From positions 3,377,501 through 3,441,500 of the forward strand of contig NZ_CP116808.1 of NCBI RefSeq assembly GCF_028464065.1: a DNA stretch of 64,000 nucleotides. The letters run 5' to 3'. Source of the stretch: Saprospira sp. CCB-QB6 (GTDB lineage Bacteria > Bacteroidota > Bacteroidia > Chitinophagales > Saprospiraceae). The notes below the pieces were generated by a model. The model was given only the letters and a program-made list of their open reading frames with translations, searched no databases and was not told the DNA's origin. The position numbers and the translations under genes are program-made. Every line of letters begins with the position of its first letter. The stretch's first letter is position 1. Below are positions 8,865-16,686 of this stretch, one piece after another.

Positions 8865-9263
8865 TTAGAAGGGGTATCCAATTTCTTCCATTTTGGATAG
8901 CGCAAATTCTTTGGATACCTTTTTTACAGTACTGTAGTTATTCCCTCCTTGTTGGGCATCTTTAATTCCATACCTATGAGAATGATTTCCTACAATCCAG
9001 AGGTTTACGTCAATGACATGGTTCCAGCCTTCTCCTAAATCAGTATCAGTTTTTAATGAGGAGATAGCTCGGCCATAGGCAATAAAGTGCTCTCTAAATT
9101 TGAGAATGAGGATATCTCCATTTTGAATCTCTGTAATTGAACCTTTTTGTGAGTTAGCCGCATGCAGTACGAAGCAACATTTAAGTATACATCTATTTAG
9201 GTTTTCTAAATCATAGCTCTTTTCGGGATCACCTACGCTGCAGATAAAGTAATTTCGCTTCAT
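8865..9263 (-). CDS. EVE/PUA-like small protein (tentative)
   Basis: A 132-residue protein. I chose the start MKRNYFICSVGD at 9263; an in-frame Met at 9299 would add 12 AT-rich residues of no clear merit. The pattern of an aromatic N-terminal strand, INGDILILKF-like text (actual NGDILILKFREHFIAYGRA) and a GWNHVIDVNLWI strand resembles EVE/PUA-like folds that read modified bases. The match is by pattern only. It is the first gene of the AT-rich set with the nuclease-like and helicase genes. The IS lies 83 bases upstream of its start. Confidence 0.55.
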   Translation of the reverse strand: MKRNYFICSVGDPEKSYDLENLNRCILKCCFVLHAANSQKGSITEIQNGDILILKFREHFIAYGRAISSLKTDTDLGEGWNHVIDVNLWIVGNHSHRYGIKDAQQGGNNYSTVKKVSKEFALSKMEEIGYPF

Positions 9264-9337
9264 GTTATTTATTTGAAATTTAAATGATGAATAGAACAAC
9301 TTATTCTCTTAACTCAAATTAAAATATTCTATTTAAA

Positions 9338-9346
9338 GATCCAAAC
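9338..9346. repeat. Target site duplication, left copy
   Basis: GATCCAAAC directly abuts the left end of the insertion sequence and is repeated exactly at 10437-10445. Confidence 0.92.
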
Positions 9347-10436
9347 GGCCTTGTTGCATAAATCTAATAAATTAAAAACCAGCTAATTACAAAAAACCTT
9401 GCGAATTAGGCATAAAAAAAGGGACAAGCCCCGTAGATTTAAGTTTTTTCGACGAACAATAAAACCTCGAGCTGTCCCATGACAAATCTAAAAAAAACAT
9501 ACAGAATTACGCACTAACCAACAGATTTTATACGGCCCAAGGTAAGTTTCTTTTTAATGTTTGGTTCCCGCCTTTGGCAAGCAAAAACCTCATAGCTAAG
9601 CCTTCAAAACGCGGCAGACCTAAAACAATTTCTGATGAATTTATTCGCTATTTATTCCGTTTAAAAGTGCTTTTTTCTTTTGGATATCGACAATTAGAAG
9701 GTATTCTAAAATGCGTTATTTCCAAATATAATTTGGATGCTAAGCCCATATCTTTTACTCAAATATATCGTAGAGTCAAGAAACTAAAACTGAATATTAA
9801 GTCTAAAAAGAGGACTAAAGAAAGATCGGTAGCAATAGATAGTACAGGACTAAAAACAAAAGGACAGGGAGAATGGTTAAGAAAAAAATACTTGGAAAAG
9901 CAGCGCTCTAGCTGGATTAAAGTACATTTAGCAGTGGATGATAAAACAGGAGAAATATTATCTGTAGAGATTACCACAGAGCGAAAAACCGATGCTTCTC
10001 AACTCCCCAAAATGATGAAAAAAATGAAATCCTTGAATATCCGCCAAGTTTATGCAGATGGCGCCTATGACCAAATAAAATGTCGGGAAGCAATTTGTAA
10101 GGCTGGAGCGGTACCGTTTATTCCCCCACGTAAAAATGCTCGCCTAAAAAAAGGAAAAGATGGAGAGCTGGTTGACAGTTATCGCAATGATGATATTTTA
10201 TATATCTGGGAGTTGGGAGCTACTGCTTGGAAACAAGATTTAGGCTATCATCGTCGAAATTTAAGCGAAACTGCAATGATGCGACTCAAGCACTTTTTCT
10301 CTGAACGGCTCTCTTCGCTCAGCTTTAAAATGCAGAAGCAAGAAGTCCTGATGCGTATTCAAATTTTAAATGAGCTTAATGCTGTCAAGTTGGAAGTTGT
10401 TACTAATCAGTAAGTTACGATTTATACAACAAGGCC
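9347..10436 (+). mobile_element. IS5-family insertion sequence, IS903 subgroup
   Basis: A 1,090-bp element. The left end GGCCTTGTTGCATAAATC and the right end (reverse complement GGCCTTGTTGTATAAATC) are inverted repeats differing at one of 18 positions. They closely resemble the known IS903 end GGCTTTGTTGAATAAATC. A 9-bp target duplication, the size known for IS903, flanks it. It carries one DDE transposase gene on the plus strand. It sits just upstream of the AT-rich helicase/nuclease operon. Intact ends and an exact duplication point to a recent insertion. Confidence 0.93.
9479..10413 (+). pseudogene. IS903-type DDE transposase, reading frame broken near the N-terminus
   Basis: The natural start at 9479 gives MTNLKKTYRITH and then a stop at 9515. 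The remaining protein reads in the -1 frame up to the stop at 10413. The later part has the catalytic triad in IDSTGLK, ADGAYD and YHRRNLSETAM, as in IS903 transposase. The N-terminal peptide resembles the family start (KFKITN), so the gene begins at 9479. A run of eight A (9490-9497) just before the break could allow slippage. If not, this is a broken gene. A TTG at 9574 is a weaker alternative start that would lose the N-terminus. Confidence 0.85.
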
Positions 10437-10445
10437 GATCCAAAC
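10437..10445. repeat. Target site duplication, right copy
   Basis: GATCCAAAC, identical to 9338-9346, directly after the right end of the insertion sequence. Confidence 0.92.
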
Positions 10446-10468
10446 TATTTTTATTTCCCGAACTCCAC

Positions 10469-10608
10469 AGGCGGCGAAGCCGCCGCAGGCTGAGGGATAG
10501 ATAGTGGTGCGGCGCAGCCGCAGACCCAGCGGGCGCAGCCCGCGCAGGGCCGAGCGAGCAGCGAGCCACGACATAGCCCGACCCGCCCGCAGGGCGGGGC
10601 AGCCCCCC
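10469..10608 (-). repeat. GC-rich intergenic element, copy 3 (reverse)
   Basis: Reads AGGCGGCGAAGCCGCCGCAG, GGCTGAGGG, a hairpin GTGCGGC/GCCGCAG, a second hairpin GCGGGC/GCCCGC, AGGGCCGAGCGAGCAGCGAG and GGGGCAGCCCC. It lies 24 bases outside the IS. Copies 2 and 3 are the only neighbouring copies in the window with the same orientation. Confidence 0.85.
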
Positions 10609-10690
10609 AAAAAAATAAAAAAAGCAAACTTCATTATCTGCCAACTAATGCTTACTTTAGAACATTAAAATGCAAAAAAAATAGCAAAAG

Positions 10691-11023
10691 ATGGGACTAA
10701 AAGATGCAATTAAAAAATTAGATACGGTGGTCGCAGATTTGACTTCTCTGCATGTGCAAACCTTTACTGGAGATTTGCAAATTGATGTGGAAGGAAAGAC
10801 GTTGCCCGATCTGAAAGCGCAAATTAGCGAAGCGAAGGCCGCTGGAAGTTTGATTTTGGTGGCGGAAACGCTCTCTCAGTTTGATGGAGATTCGTATAAT
10901 TTTGTGGCCAAAGATATGTCTGCTGTGCCTCCTCAAGCGCTCGAAATGCACAAAAATGCCATTACTGCGGGGGTAGAGACGCGGCTCGGTCTAATTGAGC
11001 TTTTCAAAGGGATTTTAGATTAA
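10691..11023 (+). CDS. Uncharacterised small soluble protein
   Basis: A 110-residue protein (MGLKDAIKKLDTVVADLTSL...) without signal peptide or membrane segment. It looks mostly helical, with an amphipathic central part. I do not recognise the family. It ends 3 bases before the next gene (11027), so the two form an operon. The partner has a peptidoglycan-binding-like domain and C-terminal hydrophobic stretches; no joint function is evident. Confidence 0.65.
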   Translation: MGLKDAIKKLDTVVADLTSLHVQTFTGDLQIDVEGKTLPDLKAQISEAKAAGSLILVAETLSQFDGDSYNFVAKDMSAVPPQALEMHKNAITAGVETRLGLIELFKGILD

Positions 11024-11026
11024 GCG

Positions 11027-12463
11027 ATGTTGCTTTCTAAGGAACCATTAGCCGATTTTTCTGGGGATAAATTGGAGCAATTGGGCCAATTTGAGGACTT
11101 GCTTCAGGCCGCAGCCAAAAAGGGAATTGTCGATGCTCCCGATTTTGATCCTAGCAAGACCAATAATAGCCAAGATCAGTATATCCGCCTGAAGACGGCG
11201 GCCAACAGACTCTGGCTTTTGGGCTACCTAAAAACGAAAAAATTAAGGCAAACAAAAGCTAGCCTTAGACGGCTCAAAACGGCTGTGGCCCATTTTCAGC
11301 AAGAAGCGGGTTTTTCTCCCACAGGCGAGCTGGAGGAAGAAAGTTGGTATGCCCTGGAGGAATTAGTGAGTTTTGAGTCCAAGTTCTCTGAAACGCTTTG
11401 GTTTGAGGGACAAGCTATTCGAGCCAATCGTCGTCAGGCCCTTGTTCGAGCAGTTCGGCTGCGGCTTTGGGTGCTGGGTTTGGCCCAAAAAAAACTAGCT
11501 GAGGCCCAATTATGGGATGAATTTAGAGCGCTATTGGGCTACTTGCGGGCCAAAATCGAATTTGAGCGAATTGGCATGAATAAATACAGCATCTTGCAGC
11601 TGTTCGATCAAGATTTTCTGACCAGCTCCATCGCTCATATTATGGGCGATTATGAAGCCTTGCCCTTAGCGCCCAAACAACTTAAAGTTGTTCAGTCATT
11701 TATGGTCAATTGTGCCAAGGTAGAACTTTGGTTGCTGGGCTTTGAAAATATTGAGTTGGATGGGGTGGGGGAGTACCGAGAAGGCGATGAATTGTATATT
11801 GCGATGGCGAGCTATTACCGAAATTTTGAAGGTAAATCGAATTTAGAAGCCAACCGATTGGCCAAGCAGATTCATCCAAGTTTCTTTTTTCGGATGATTT
11901 TGCTCAGCCAAAAAGAGCAAGAAGAAGAGCAGGGAGATGCTAGCCAGTTTGTTTTGGCCGAAATCAATGAACAAGCACAAGTTGAAGAAGCCTACAAATA
12001 TATTGAGGGCAAAAGCCTGAAGCTTTGGGATGGTCTGCAGCGCGTTTGGCGGTGGATTAAGCAATTGGGCCAAAGGCTATTTAAATTTCTACGCAATAAT
12101 CTCTTTATCGCCTTTTATCGCTTTGCCTCTAAAGGCTATAAAATTGCCGAAAAAAGCGTCCGCATTCTTACTAGAACGATTAACATTTATCTGGCAGGTG
12201 GTTTTGAATTATCTGCCGCAAGAGTCAATATCTCCCCCGATTTTGATCTGGAAATTATCTTGTCTAGCTCCATAAAAATAGATTATATTTCCGCCCCCTT
12301 GCTGTCTTTTGCCCAAGGTTTTCGCTTCTCGATTAAAGTTCTCCGTCTATTGATTGATGCTCTGATTGCCTTGATCCAAGGCTTTATTGGCTGGGCAAGG
12401 CTGCTTTATATCTTTGTGAAGAATTATACGAGTTTGAGGGAGCTGTATTTGGGGGTTAAGTAG
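11027..12463 (+). CDS. Uncharacterised protein with peptidoglycan-binding-like domain
   Basis: A 478-residue protein. Residues 60-112 (RLWLLGYL..., AVAHFQQEAGFSPTGELEEE, ESWYAL) match the pattern of the three-helix PG_binding_1 domain. A second similar stretch may occur near residues 140-155 (VRLRLWVLGL). The last 140 residues contain several aromatic-hydrophobic segments, possibly membrane-associated. There is no signal peptide, so export is not obvious and the domain may be a degenerate or phage-type version. It forms an operon with the 110-residue gene 3 bases upstream. Confidence 0.65.
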   Translation: MLLSKEPLADFSGDKLEQLGQFEDLLQAAAKKGIVDAPDFDPSKTNNSQDQYIRLKTAANRLWLLGYLKTKKLRQTKASLRRLKTAVAHFQQEAGFSPTGELEEESWYALEELVSFESKFSETLWFEGQAIRANRRQALVRAVRLRLWVLGLAQKKLAEAQLWDEFRALLGYLRAKIEFERIGMNKYSILQLFDQDFLTSSIAHIMGDYEALPLAPKQLKVVQSFMVNCAKVELWLLGFENIELDGVGEYREGDELYIAMASYYRNFEGKSNLEANRLAKQIHPSFFFRMILLSQKEQEEEQGDASQFVLAEINEQAQVEEAYKYIEGKSLKLWDGLQRVWRWIKQLGQRLFKFLRNNLFIAFYRFASKGYKIAEKSVRILTRTINIYLAGGFELSAARVNISPDFDLEIILSSSIKIDYISAPLLSFAQGFRFSIKVLRLLIDALIALIQGFIGWARLLYIFVKNYTSLRELYLGVK

Positions 12464-12493
12464 TTGTTAGAAGGACATAAAATATGTGTACAT

Positions 12494-13804
12494 TTAGTTG
12501 ATTAAGTTGCAAATTTTTTCTCTCCAATTAAGAAATGATTCATTAAGATTCCCATTTGCTTTTTTATGATAAATAACGTAAAATTCAAGATTTAAATTAA
12601 CTTGATCTAGTTTTTGTTGTTTTCGATATTTTTTTCTTCCATTTATTTGGATGTAATTAATAGTTTTTTCAACTTCTCTCATGAAAAGAAATGTTGAAGA
12701 ACTGTTTTTTTGTGACCAAAGGTAAGTAGCATGAGTATTAAGTAACTCCCAACAATAAAAATTTTTATGCTTACCTTCTACAAAAAAAAGAAATCCAAAA
12801 TTTGGTTGTAACGTAAATTTTAGTTTTTGAGAGTGGATGCTTTGTAAGTATTCGATTTGTAATTTATTTCTGATATTACCATTCAGTATCGATGACATTA
12901 CTTCTAACTCATTTTGTTTTAATAAGCTATTAGGCTTATTATTTATGTTTTTGTCCACCAATGAGAAAATTTCAGCTAGAGAAAATAATGTTGGAGAGTT
13001 AATGTCTTTAAGTTTCAGTATATAGTTAATCCGAAATTGTTTTATAGAATCTATTATGTCTGATGTTATAAGGTCAATTTCTTTAGATGTGGCAGTATAT
13101 TCAATTTTACCATCGTTCATGATAATTGTGATTTCTACTTCAATATAGTCTTTTCCTATTTGCTGCGCAATGTAATTTTTTATATGTTCATAATTAGCTA
13201 ATATATGGTTGTTCTTAACTTCTATGTCTAGAGGATAGAGAAAAGGGGGGGGGAGCATGTAGCTAAAAGAAATAGCTTTTTCTATAAACTTGATGTCTTT
13301 AAAGCATTTTCGAACACTTAGTTTTTTACTAAAATTTACTTTATGGTTCGTTCTTATAGTTTTTTCTAGATGATGCCGGTCATTGTGTATCGGGGGAGCT
13401 TTTTTTATGGGGGAGAGGGCTTCTTCTTCGATTCTGGGAGCTAAGTTAGATACTTGGTTTATAGTTTTTTTGTCTAAAAGATATAAGAGGTCAGATTTTT
13501 TATAGATAGATAGGAAGTGTTCAAAATATGACCAATTTATTTTAAAAAACTCGATCTTAATACTGGGGTCTTTTAATTGCTGTAAGAGAAATTTTTTTTT
13601 ATTATTGGAGCTATAATTTGTTATTTCAGCATTTAAGATATTTTCTTCTTTATTGAATTGGACATGAATGTCAAGGAAAAAAGACTCTTGCTTTTTGAAT
13701 TCCATTGAACCTATAGGTAAGTTTGTTTGGCTAAGGGGGATGAAATCAGTATTATTGATAAAGATTTTATCGTAGACAATTTTTATAGTTTTTTTCACGG
13801 ACAT
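12494..13804 (-). CDS. AT-rich orphan protein of unknown function
   Basis: A 436-residue protein rich in Lys, Asn, Ile and Phe, matching its markedly AT-rich DNA. It has no signal peptide or membrane helix. I recognise no domain or motif. It converges on the preceding operon with a 30-base gap. A run of nine G on the plus strand (near 13248) lies within the frame. Composition unlike the flanking genes suggests horizontal acquisition. Confidence 0.6.
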   Translation of the reverse strand: MSVKKTIKIVYDKIFINNTDFIPLSQTNLPIGSMEFKKQESFFLDIHVQFNKEENILNAEITNYSSNNKKKFLLQQLKDPSIKIEFFKINWSYFEHFLSIYKKSDLLYLLDKKTINQVSNLAPRIEEEALSPIKKAPPIHNDRHHLEKTIRTNHKVNFSKKLSVRKCFKDIKFIEKAISFSYMLPPPFLYPLDIEVKNNHILANYEHIKNYIAQQIGKDYIEVEITIIMNDGKIEYTATSKEIDLITSDIIDSIKQFRINYILKLKDINSPTLFSLAEIFSLVDKNINNKPNSLLKQNELEVMSSILNGNIRNKLQIEYLQSIHSQKLKFTLQPNFGFLFFVEGKHKNFYCWELLNTHATYLWSQKNSSSTFLFMREVEKTINYIQINGRKKYRKQQKLDQVNLNLEFYVIYHKKANGNLNESFLNWREKICNLIN

Positions 13805-13855
13805 AACTTTTTTCTCAAAATAATAAAATATATTTTGATATCATATCTCCCCCAA

Positions 13856-13886
13856 AAAAAACGCCTAGCTCTCACTAGGCGTTTTT
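13856..13886 (-). terminator. Rho-independent terminator (bidirectional)
   Basis: AAAACGCCTAG-CTCTCA-CTAGGCGTTTTTT, a perfect stem with A and T runs on both sides. It lies 24 bases behind the stop of the esterase gene on the minus strand. Confidence 0.85.
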
Positions 13887-13909
13887 TATACTCTTTCTAA
13901 ACCATCTAT

Positions 13910-15169
13910 CTATCTAAAAATCACTTTCCGCTCCAAACGCTGCCCATTTTCTAGCTGTAGCCGCAGAACATACAAACCCGCAGGCAATTGCTCACGCTGA
14001 ATCTCAATTTGCTGAGCAGGTGTTTCGGCCCACTGACGCAACTGACGTCCCTGAAGATCATAAAGTGAAAGCTGTAGCTGTCCCTCTGGCCAGTTGTTCA
14101 AACGGAGAAATACCCGCTCTTGAGCCGGATTAGGAAATACCTGACCTTCTACTACAGGTACCGAAAGCTCATCCAAACCAGCTACTAGACCACAAACCTC
14201 ATTGTGCAAAAACAAAAAGCTGTTGTCCAAAACAGAGTCTTGCCAAGTAGGCACGTTGGGCCCACCAGAAATGTAACTAACGTGATCGTTGCTATTCGGA
14301 ATGGTAATCAATCCATTGGTCAATCCCAACGCATTGGCCTTTTGCGTGATCGTTTCACTACCCTCTACATACACAATGTCAATAGTAAAACCACCCGCAC
14401 TCACAGAGGCATAACCTGGCCCATAAGGCACCACATCATCCCCATCATCATGCACAGAAAATACGGGAGGATCATTCGCATCCATCCAACTCGTACGAGC
14501 CAAAGCTCCAGAATAATTGATGACCGCATGGATTTCAGAAGAATACTGATAGTTCGCAGAACTATTGCCCTCTAAGCCCCCATTATTCTGAATAATCGTA
14601 TCAATATGGCCCGGAATCGGATCATTGGCGTCCAAAAATGCAGATTGCATGGCCGTAATCGCTCCAGCAGAAACGCCCCCAGCAAAAATGTAATTAGTAT
14701 CAATCTGATAAGGATTGCCATTCGCCGCATCTTCCCGCAATTTACGCACAGAAGCTTTCATATCTCCCATCGCTTTTACGGCAACATCTAAAAAATCAAA
14801 AGAATCAGGCACTGGAAAAAATGGCCCATCATACAAACGATAATCAATTGCTGCCGCCACATAACCCTGCTGAGCAGAATAATGACAAAGTGTAGCCAAT
14901 TGATTGCGGTCCCCAGAGATAAAACTCCCCCCAAAGGCCCAAACAATCACCGGCCGATTCGCCTGCTGATCATTCGCCGGATAATAAATATCCATATACA
15001 GTTGCTGCGTATCCCCATTAAAGGTAATGTTCTCCCCAAATTGTACCGCCAAAGCCGTATCAATATCCGTAAAGATCAATTCCCGATAACGCTGTCCATC
15101 ACAGCCATTTTGAGCCGTTAGGCTCGACCCAAAAAACAGGGCCATAAAGAAGTAAATTAGCTTGCGCAT
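13910..15169 (-). CDS. Secreted alpha/beta-hydrolase (carboxylesterase-like) with type IX sorting domain
   Basis: A 419-residue exported esterase/lipase-like enzyme. The signal peptide MRKLIYFFMALFFGSSLTAQ is followed by an alpha/beta-hydrolase domain: the oxyanion motif VWAFGGSFISG and the nucleophile elbow GGVSAGA (GxSxG). Candidate Asp and His residues lie in VFSVHDDGDD and NSNDHVSY. The last 80 residues (VFPNPAQERVFL, SLYDLQGRQL, LPAGLYVLRL) form a type A C-terminal sorting domain for the type IX secretion system. The substrate is unknown. Confidence 0.9.
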   Translation of the reverse strand: MRKLIYFFMALFFGSSLTAQNGCDGQRYRELIFTDIDTALAVQFGENITFNGDTQQLYMDIYYPANDQQANRPVIVWAFGGSFISGDRNQLATLCHYSAQQGYVAAAIDYRLYDGPFFPVPDSFDFLDVAVKAMGDMKASVRKLREDAANGNPYQIDTNYIFAGGVSAGAITAMQSAFLDANDPIPGHIDTIIQNNGGLEGNSSANYQYSSEIHAVINYSGALARTSWMDANDPPVFSVHDDGDDVVPYGPGYASVSAGGFTIDIVYVEGSETITQKANALGLTNGLITIPNSNDHVSYISGGPNVPTWQDSVLDNSFLFLHNEVCGLVAGLDELSVPVVEGQVFPNPAQERVFLRLNNWPEGQLQLSLYDLQGRQLRQWAETPAQQIEIQREQLPAGLYVLRLQLENGQRLERKVIFR

Positions 15170-15308
15170 AAAATATTATGTTGTTAATTAACTGAATGAA
15201 GCAATATTACAAAAAAAAAATCCTTTTGTAAAATTATTGTTAAGTCGCAAACTACTTATGCTATAACTTATTTTGAAGCTCTTCTCTTTTTCATTTTTAA
15301 ATGATTTT

Positions 15309-15424
15309 GGGGCCTCCCGCCTGCGGCGGGCGCTACGCTTTGGGGCTCGCAAGGCTGCTCGGCCCTGCGGCGCTTGCAGCGCCTTGGTCTGGCCCTTCGG
15401 GCCACCCCGCCGCATCGCTAGGCC
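15309..15424 (+). repeat. GC-rich intergenic element, copy 4 (forward)
   Basis: Starts TTTTGGGGCCTCCCGCCTGC with hairpin CCCGCCTGCGGCGGG, then GCTCGGCCCTGC, variable hairpin GGCGCTTGCAGCGCC, GGTCTGGCCC and the end CGCTAGGCC. It lies 28 bases downstream of the HHH gene stop. Confidence 0.85.
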
Positions 15425-15451
15425 AAATGGAATCCCTAGGCTTTAAGCAGC

Positions 15452-16303
15452 TTACCAACTCAAATAAGGCAGCAAACGCTCATAATTTCCACTCCCATCA
15501 TCAAACTCAAAAAAGGTTTGTAATACATGTGGACCATCAAAGGGCTCTTGCTCTTCTCGCCAGCGCACAATGGCCTTGGCCTGCTTCCAATTCAAATAAG
15601 GATGCTTCTTTAGCTCTTCTTCTGTGGCCGTATTCAAATTGATCTTCTTTATATTATGTGGCCGACAATGCAACTTCCCCTTGATTTTCTGATAAGTAGA
15701 ATCGGGCAAGCCATAAAGCTCTGCTACTTGCTCTATCTTGTAAAATCCACCCAGCGCATTCCTAAATTTTACAATTCTCCGCGCATAACCTGGCCCAATT
15801 CCACGAAGCTCTTGCCAGTCTTGCTCATTGGCCGAATTAACCTCCAAACGATCAAATTTGGGCCGACTTTTCCGCTTTTTCTTTTTCCGTTGATAAGACG
15901 CAAAGTTGGCAGGCCGCTCTGGCAACTGAATATAGGGCCGCAAACGAACATAATCCGCACTATCTAAGGTATAAATCTTGGCCAAATCTTCTTTATAGCG
16001 ATACTTCCCGCCCTTCGACCGATAATTGATGATGGACCTAGCCGTCCGGGCCGAAAGCCCCAAGCGCTCCAAATCTGCTTGCTCCGCCAAATTTGGATCA
16101 AATGGAGCCAATACAATTTCTTCTGGGGCCAAGCTATCCTTTGCCTTTTGCTCCAAAAGCAAAACTTCCATCTTTAAAGGCGCTTCTGTTTTGGGCCGCC
16201 AAGACAAATAACTATTGAGCCCGAAGAAAAATAAAATCAATAATAAAAGCGTAAGCGCCGCCGCCCGCTCCGAACGATTGTAGTAGAAGTAATCTTGAAA
16301 CAT
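15452..16303 (-). CDS. Membrane-anchored helix-hairpin-helix (ComEA-like) protein
   Basis: Start taken as MFQDYFYYNRSERAA at 16303 (283 residues); a Met at 16327 would add 8 residues. An N-terminal membrane segment (ALTLLLLILFFFGLNSYL) anchors three helix-hairpin-helix modules, each like ComEA: LERLGLSARTARSIINYRSK, LRGIGPGYARRIVKFRNALG and LKKHPYLNWKQAKAIVRWR. ComEA proteins bind double-stranded DNA outside the cytoplasmic membrane during uptake. Here a DNA-binding role is likely, but competence is not shown. It is bracketed by inverted GC-rich elements at 15309-15424 and 16425-16550. Confidence 0.85.
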   Translation of the reverse strand: MFQDYFYYNRSERAAALTLLLLILFFFGLNSYLSWRPKTEAPLKMEVLLLEQKAKDSLAPEEIVLAPFDPNLAEQADLERLGLSARTARSIINYRSKGGKYRYKEDLAKIYTLDSADYVRLRPYIQLPERPANFASYQRKKKKRKSRPKFDRLEVNSANEQDWQELRGIGPGYARRIVKFRNALGGFYKIEQVAELYGLPDSTYQKIKGKLHCRPHNIKKINLNTATEEELKKHPYLNWKQAKAIVRWREEQEPFDGPHVLQTFFEFDDGSGNYERLLPYLSW

Positions 16304-16424
16304 GATGAGAGATATTGAAGGTGACAAAATCGCTCATTTTGTTTTGGTCCCTAAAGATAAGTTGCTAAAGTTGTAAACGCAAATTTGTTTTTAAATCTAT
16401 GCTTGGAGCGGAGGACTTCCACTC

Positions 16425-16550
16425 GGCCTAGCGATCTGCAGCAGTGGCCCGCAGGGCCGAGCGAGCAGCGAGCTGCGACAACCAGCCTCAAAGAGGCGCC
16501 AGTTCGATGACCGAAGGGAGTAACCGCAGCAGCTTTGCTGCGGAGGCCCC
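16425..16550 (-). repeat. GC-rich intergenic element, copy 5 (reverse, variant)
   Basis: CGGCCTAGCGATCTGCAGCAG, GGCCCGCAGGGCCGAGCGAG, then CAGCCTC/GAGGCGC, CCAGTTCGATGACCG, and hairpin CCGCAGCAGCTTTGCTGCGG ending GGCCCC. The usual AGACC hairpin is missing and a TTCGATGACCGAAGGGAGTA insert is present, as in copies 10 and 16. Confidence 0.8.
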
Positions 16551-16632
16551 AAAACAAAAACGCCTGAGCAACTCGCCCAAGCGTTTTTCTTAGCATCATC
16601 TGCTAGATGAGTGCTCATTTTATTAGATCTAG

Positions 16633-16656
16633 GATGGATGGTTTTCTTGCGGTAGG
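16633..16656. repeat. GGTTTTAACC palindrome behind dnaE
   Basis: GTAGGTTTTAACCTAC is a perfect palindrome of the GGTTNNAACC family seen at about 15 intergenic places in the window. It lies behind the dnaE stop and may act as a terminator. Confidence 0.6.
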
Positions 16657-16686
16657 TTTTAACCTACAGGCAGATCATATTCCCTC

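Noticed and set aside
6436-9263. Gabija system
   Set aside because: The helicase is of the right class, but no GajA-like ATPase/TOPRIM gene is adjacent, and two other genes are.
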